A stretch of 64,000 nucleotides of DNA from Rhizomucor pusillus (Eukaryota; Mucoromycota; Mucoromycetes; Mucorales; Lichtheimiaceae), in assembly GCA_900175165.2 (NCBI GenBank), contig FWWN02000370.1:1-64000 (forward strand), written 5' to 3'. A program made the translations under genes and the position numbers. Positions 58,881-64,000 of this stretch are shown piece by piece (position 1 is the first letter of the stretch; each line of letters opens with the position of its first letter). The notes beneath the pieces were generated by a model. It saw only the letters and a program-made list of their open reading frames with translations, was not told where the DNA came from and made no database searches.

Positions 58881-59267
58881 TCAATCCCTAAAAGGTTGCT
58901 CGCCGAAGACTGACTTGTTTGGTTTGGATTCTTGATAAACTGCTCGTTGCCTTGTCCAAGAGAAGTAGTCAAGCAGCGCTCATCTGCATCACAATTGCTT
59001 CCGATATCTTTGCCGCGCGACGGCACTCTACAAATCGTCTGCTATGTTTTGTATAGCCGCCATACTCATCAGGTAATATGGCACATCTGGGAGGGAAGGT
59101 CGCAAGTGGGACTCCAACGGGTGGCTCGCAGCATTGATCGGTCGCAGGCCACGCTTCTGGATCTCCATTAATCATGTCTCCACAGGTGCATACTCGGCAT
59201 CAACATGGCTCATTGTGAGCAAGAGCAGACCGGCTGTGACAGTAGCAAGGCTAGTCTTGAACAGCAT
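58881..59267 (-). pseudogene. Decayed inverted copy of the secreted cysteine-rich protein gene
   Basis: On the minus strand, an ATG at 59267 opens a signal peptide (MLFKTSLATVTAGLLLLTMS, then HVDA) closely matching that of the gene at 38706. Just after the cleavage site a one-base deletion shifts the frame into a stop. Read in the next frame, the cysteine-rich part continues (CTCGDMINGDPEAWPATDQC with CEPPVG, PPRCAILPDEYGGY). A second shift of +2 bases follows after 'VEC', and a third one-base difference occurs after DADE. Similarity also extends about 100 bp upstream and 80 bp downstream, so a segment of at least 0.55 kb was duplicated. Confidence 0.85.
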
Positions 59268-59370
59268 GGGTGAAAGAGTGCCACATATATATTTTGAGCT
59301 GTTGATCCTCCCTCCTCGCCCTCATTTTTATGCAAAGATGGCTGAGTTACGTTGTTCGACGCCATATACG

Positions 59371-61956
59371 TTTCAGTAGCACCATCATTAGACAGCATTA
59401 AGCTACAGATTTGTATTGCCTTCGTGACCTTGCGCGATTCGGCTATTCGTCGTCTGTATGCTTGGCGGCTCGTCTCGTCTTTTCCGATTTATGTCAAAAT
59501 ACCGTTTCATACACTATCTCCTATGTATCATTTACCATATCAAAACATTTTTTGCTGCCGCGGGATGCATAATGTCTCGGACGGTCAACCGAGTTTGGAA
59601 TGTAGATCTCTTGCATGCATAATTGCACTACCTTTTCTTTAAGGACGTTAAGCTCGATCATATCTGTGATAAATTGTAAAAAACCCGCTCTTACACAGAT
59701 ATTTGCAAGCGAATAGTGAACATCGATAGGAAATAAGTCTACTTATGGCGAGGAAGAAATGCTCTGCTCTTAGTGCTCATCGCGACAAAGCTGCCAGAAG
59801 GTTCCTGTCATAGTTGACAACAGTGGATCGCTCACCAATCCGGTATGTAGTCTGTCACAGAAAGACACTGGGGATTAATAACGATCCAGACATAGTATGA
59901 TCGAAGTTAAGCTTCTTATCCTACTTACTTTCGAACGCGATAGACAGGAGCCTCACATCTGCATCTGCCCCTTTCGACTATTAGTGCTACTAATCAAGCA
60001 CCACAAACACCTTGATAATGAGCAGATAATGGTGGGGGAATTCCCAATCATAAAATTACAGCGAACCGACTTCAGAGCGACAACTACAAACCAAGTACAA
60101 CGATAGAACCGTTGAAAGTATCCATAATCATCTTCTGGAATCTTTGATTGTTCCTTATTATTGGGACTGGCAAGCAGTCCGGCTAGCTTCTTAGAATCAT
60201 CGACGGGAAACAGAAATGCTAATTGCCAGACTTACGTTTTACAATCTTTATAATTGCACAAGACGTTTCCATCACAGCACATATTTGGAATCAAAGCGCT
60301 AAAGCTTTACCTACTACACACGCAATTCCTTTATACACTGTCATAACACGATTTCTGTGAAGATATTAATGTAGTGAGCTATATATGTATATTTAATTGT
60401 CAATCTACAGGTTACAGTTAACACCTGTTACATAGTTTAAGTGCAGTTGCAAGATAAATCGAGATGTATTTCAAGATTTAAAACCCTCCTAGTTCGCAAA
60501 TATAAGCAACAAAGACTACGATCAGGAATCTACAGTAAGGATGCTATCAAGCCGTCCATACAGAAATGGCGGTGAAGAGAATGAGAGTCTTTCCAGAATC
60601 AGCTTGACATAAGATTGTATTCGATCAAAATCTAGGCCTTGTGTCACCGGCGATCTTGCTCCACCACGCAGAGATGAAATGTGCTACGCATTACTGGCAT
60701 CTGTCACCGACGCCGAGTGCTTGAAAGCATTTACTCGTCGCTACAAGAATTGCCGTATCATCCGCTTTGCATTCTTATTACAAGACCTAGCGATCATGGT
60801 TCGTGAAGAGTAGCATTCATCGATTATCTCTCGAACATAAAAATCCGGCGCAGGCTGCAACGGTTGATGTTGTGATTAAGATAATGATAATAGGTTTGAT
60901 TGAATCAATCGATGGCAGCTTAAGGCAACGACCCAATCTGAGGCGATGTCAAAACTCAGCATGGGGAGACAAGCTGGATTTTCTTCATTGGAGCCCTGCA
61001 GATTACATGTATCCCATGCTGCATGAAACAAACTTTGGAAATCTTGATATTCACATGGTCTGATGATATGCTATCTTTGACATGTTGGTACCTCGCAGAC
61101 AGACGACAGTAAGCGATCAAAGGAACAAGGATAGTCTATGTCCATGGAAACACCCTGACATGAATTTTTCAAGAAGAAAAATTTCAGAGAAGAGTGTTTG
61201 TAACTTTTAATTCCCTAATAGGCGAAGAGATAATGGTTGATTATTTGATCCTCGAGATCTAGCGATCATAGCATTCTTTGCTGTGTTTCATTTGTTTTTC
61301 CCTCTCTTGGCTTGAACTTCACTCTGCTGTTAGCGTCACGGTGACGATAACCACATTAGCGTGTTCCTATAGTGCAAACTTTACGCACTTAGATGGACAT
61401 TAAGACGACATTCTTGTTTATTTTGACTTTCTGAAAAAAATATTTGCATTGTTTGTAAACGCCCATGATTGCTTTGTTTTTCTATACAAACATCTAATAT
61501 TGATTGGGACATCTATCAGATGGAGATAAAGAGAAAGTGGGCGTGGAAATAGTTTGATCAAAGGAAAGATGGTGTGATAGCCTTGTCCAAGTCAATGTTA
61601 TCAGATCGATTGGTGATGGTTACACAAACAATCCCTTGGTGGAATGTGTGATCAGATGCATTGTGGTTTCAAAGTCAAAACACGCACATACTCGATATAA
61701 GAATTTTTGGCGTCTGCAAGCAAAATTAGGGCGCTATCAGATCTCGAGGCACTAAGGATAAGCTGACCGTCTCAGCCGGACAAATTCTGGGGAAATCAGT
61801 CGGCTGTCGGTTGATGAATCATCAGATAATATGGTCGATGAAGACCATCAGATATGGAGCTCGCGTTCTTAAATATAAGAAGATGGGAGGTCAAGGGTAT
61901 TTCTGCCTCCTTTCATCAACACTAATTGTCTCCCCCTCTCGCCCTCTTTGAAGATT
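59371..61956. other. Gene-poor region before the PPR gene
   Basis: No certain gene in 2.6 kb. A frame of about 65 codons ending at 60813 (CYALLASVTDAECLKAFTRR in its middle) and the next frame 60803-61063 look somewhat protein-like and may be pieces of a decayed gene. A TATA-like AAATATAAG near 61872 lies about 85 bp before the PPR start codon. Confidence 0.4.
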
Positions 61957-63989
61957 ATGTCCTTCTCGCCAGCACTTTCCGTATCATCTTCACCCGATCA
62001 GCGCAGCAACGACACAATTCCTCCCATTGACATGCTACCAACCCCGCCCGCCTCGCCTAGAGCTTGCCACTCGGACCTATCAACCGACGATGACTTGATC
62101 GATGCTCGCATTACTGCTGCCAAAGAAAACGTTGATGATCTCATGCGAGCTTACCGCTCTGTTCGGCGAGAAGCTGCCCCGCTCTCAGTAGCCACTTACC
62201 AGTACATTCTTGATACTTTGGCCGTCCATCACGATACGTCGCACATGCTAAATGGTAGGAATTTCTGAGATCTGATAATAATAATAATCGCAAGGGCTGG
62301 CACTAATTTCTATTTACGTCTCCGCCAGTCTATTCTGACATGCGCCGCGACAATATTCCTTGCAACAGCTACATGTACTCTCTCCTCATCCAGTCTCTCT
62401 GCGGCAGCAACCGTCCCAACGATGACGCTGCTCGCCAAGCACTCGAAATATTCGACGCTGCAGTTGCCGAACGTTGTCTCCAGGAAATTGATGCCGGTGT
62501 CCTCCGCCGACTTTCACGACTTGTCAGACAAACCTCCCTGGTGCATCGCGTTCGGGATATTGCCAAGGCACACACTAAAGTTGGTCCCACTGTCGCCGAC
62601 AAGGCCTCTAAAGCTATGCTGGCTCTCGTGCTCGAGAGCAAGTACGACGAAGCTCTCCGCATGCTCGAAAACGATATCATCAACCAGGAATATACTGTGC
62701 CTCACCCTGAGTCCATGCGCGATGCTATTGCTTACACTGGCAAGCAAGGATATCTCGCTCAAGCTCTCAAAATGTACAACCTCTGCATGAACACATACCG
62801 AGACCACAGCTCTGCTTATCGCGCTGCCGACAAGGCAATCTTTATGGTGACCAACAGTATGCTCATTGGATACGCCCAGCAAGGCGATATGGTCGAAGCA
62901 AAGGTTTATTACGACAAGATCAAGGCAATGGGCCAATATCCCGACGGCAATGGCTACGCAAGCCTTCTTGTAGGTGCAGCTCAATCAACCGATGAAGCTA
63001 CCGATGCTCTTATTATCTACGATGAAGCCAAACGCCACCACGTAAAGCCCACCACTTTCTTTTACAACGTCGTCATCTCCAAGCTGGCCAAGGCTCGTAA
63101 GCTGGAACAAGCTCTTTGCCTCTTTGACGAAATGCAGCGCCTCTTTCGCCTGGTTCCCAACACTATCACCTATTCTGCTATCATCTCTGCCTGCGTTCGT
63201 GCTGGTTCCGAAACTCACGCTTGCCGCTTCTTTGATCAGATGCTCCGTTCGTGCGCACCCCGCATCGCCCCCTTCAACACCATGATCCAATTCTACGTTC
63301 GCCAAAAACCCGACCGCCCTCGTGCTTTAAAGTACTTTAACGAACTTCGCAACTACAACGTTGCACCGTCTGCTCACACTTACAAGCTCTTGATGGAGGC
63401 TTACTGCATGATCGCTCCTTACGATATGGCTTCCGCCCAGCGTGTGCTCCGTGACATGGAACGCAAGGACAACATCAAGCCTCAGCCTACCCACTATGCT
63501 ACTTTAGTCTACTCTTATGGAACAGTCCAGGATGATATCAACAACGCTGAGCGTGTCTTCAAGCAAGCCATGAAGAAGCAACGTACTTGGGCACCTCACC
63601 ACGATCAAGAACCTCTTTACCAGGCTATGCTCGATACCTTGATCAGCAACGATCGTCTCGAAGATGCTGAAGAACTCTATCAAGAAATGCTTCGCAAGAT
63701 CTCCAAGAGCAGCTCGCCCTACATTGAGAACCTGTTCATCCGTGGCTATGGCAAAAAGGGACTTGTTGGCAAGGCTGAAGCACTCTTTGAACAAATGTCT
63801 GATGACAAGATTGGTCACTCTTCCGGCACCACTGTCCGCGAACCAAGCACTTTTGAAGCCATGATTCGAGTCTATCTTGACAACAGCATGGCAAGCAAGG
63901 CCAAGGAAATACTGGATCGCATGTCTCGACGTCGTTTCCCCGAAAAGGTCGTTGCCTCCATCTCTGCATTGCTCACTGTCGAGAACTAA
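61957..63989 (+). CDS. Pentatricopeptide-repeat (PPR) protein
   Basis: PPR proteins bind single-stranded RNA, mostly in mitochondria, through repeated 35-residue helix pairs. Two exons (61957-62254, 62329-63989) give 652 residues. The Ser/Pro-rich start shows no clear mitochondrial presequence. Repeats are visible from about residue 70: YMYSLLIQSLCGSN, FYNVVISKLAKARKLEQALC with LFDEM, TYSAIISACVRAGSETHACR, FNTMIQFYVRQKPDRPRALK, TYKLLMEAYCMIAPYDMASA, THYATLVYSYGTVQDDINNA, and TFEAMIRVYLDNSMASKAKE. The spacing and the A/S-A pattern fit the P class. Codon use is C-ending and richer in GC than its surroundings, which suggests strong expression. I start at ATG 61957; the frame upstream has no ATG. 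The target RNA is unknown. Confidence 0.85.
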
Positions 63990-64000
63990 AAGATCCAGCA

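Overview
The window looks like nuclear DNA of a filamentous early-diverging fungus, most probably Mucoromycota (a mucoralean or a relative). Most genes are broken up by many short introns of about 50-75 nt with GT..AG ends and TACTAAC or CTAAC-like branch sites. The conserved proteins are fungal: a DASH kinetochore subunit, Hsp78, Guf1, Nop9, Vac14, Atg18, Sub2 and a DUF1748 protein. A WRKY/GCM1-like regulator, a SCAMP and relics of Tc1/mariner transposases also fit that group. I saw no tRNA, rRNA or CRISPR array.

Layout. 1-2.5 kb: an eroded Tc1-like transposase and one or two small unknown ORFs. 2.5-9.7 kb: DAD3 (-) divergent from the splicing factor SPP2 (+), then DOA1/PLAA (+) and a Gfo/Idh/MocA oxidoreductase (+) packed 76 bp apart. 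10-17.3 kb: GUF1 (-) and HSP78 (+), two mitochondrial-protein genes back to back over a 203 bp promoter with a heat-shock-like element. 18-21.5 kb: SCAMP (-), an unknown acidic protein (-), and an FSAF1-like ribosome-biogenesis gene (+) sharing an 85 bp promoter with it. 22.3-28.5 kb: an unknown disordered protein (+), a PAK/STE20-like kinase (+), a tiny coiled-coil protein (-) and a MIT-domain protein (-). 29-33.3 kb: mobile-element territory, with a broken Tc1-like transposase (-) and a MULE-like transposase-type gene (+) carrying one in-frame stop and a 62 bp direct repeat at its 5' side. 34-36.3 kb: TRM1 (-). 36.3-40 kb: mostly empty, with one secreted cysteine-rich protein gene (+). 40-47.5 kb: SUB2 (+), VAC14 (+) followed by a decayed copy of its own 3' end, then a WRKY/GCM1-like factor (+) and a DUF1748 gene (-) whose coding ends overlap by 6 nt. 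48-56.9 kb: NOP9 (+), ATG18 (-) and a DH-domain Rho GEF (+). 57-61.9 kb: gene-poor, with an inverted, frameshifted copy of the cysteine-rich gene. 62-64 kb: a PPR protein (+).

The genes are mainly housekeeping ones: RNA processing (SPP2, SUB2, NOP9, FSAF1, TRM1, PPR), mitochondrial upkeep (GUF1, HSP78), endomembrane and phosphoinositide control (VAC14 and ATG18 are linked through PI(3,5)P2; also SCAMP, MIT protein, DOA1), and polarity signalling (Rho GEF, PAK-like kinase). The most unusual signals are a candidate one-nucleotide exon in HSP78, five GC-AG introns in five different genes, two decayed local duplications (cysteine-rich gene, VAC14 tail), the stop-codon overlap at 47.2 kb, and a TATA box lying across the stop codon of the preceding gene. 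Exon borders were joined by eye from splice motifs and protein family conservation, so individual borders can be off.
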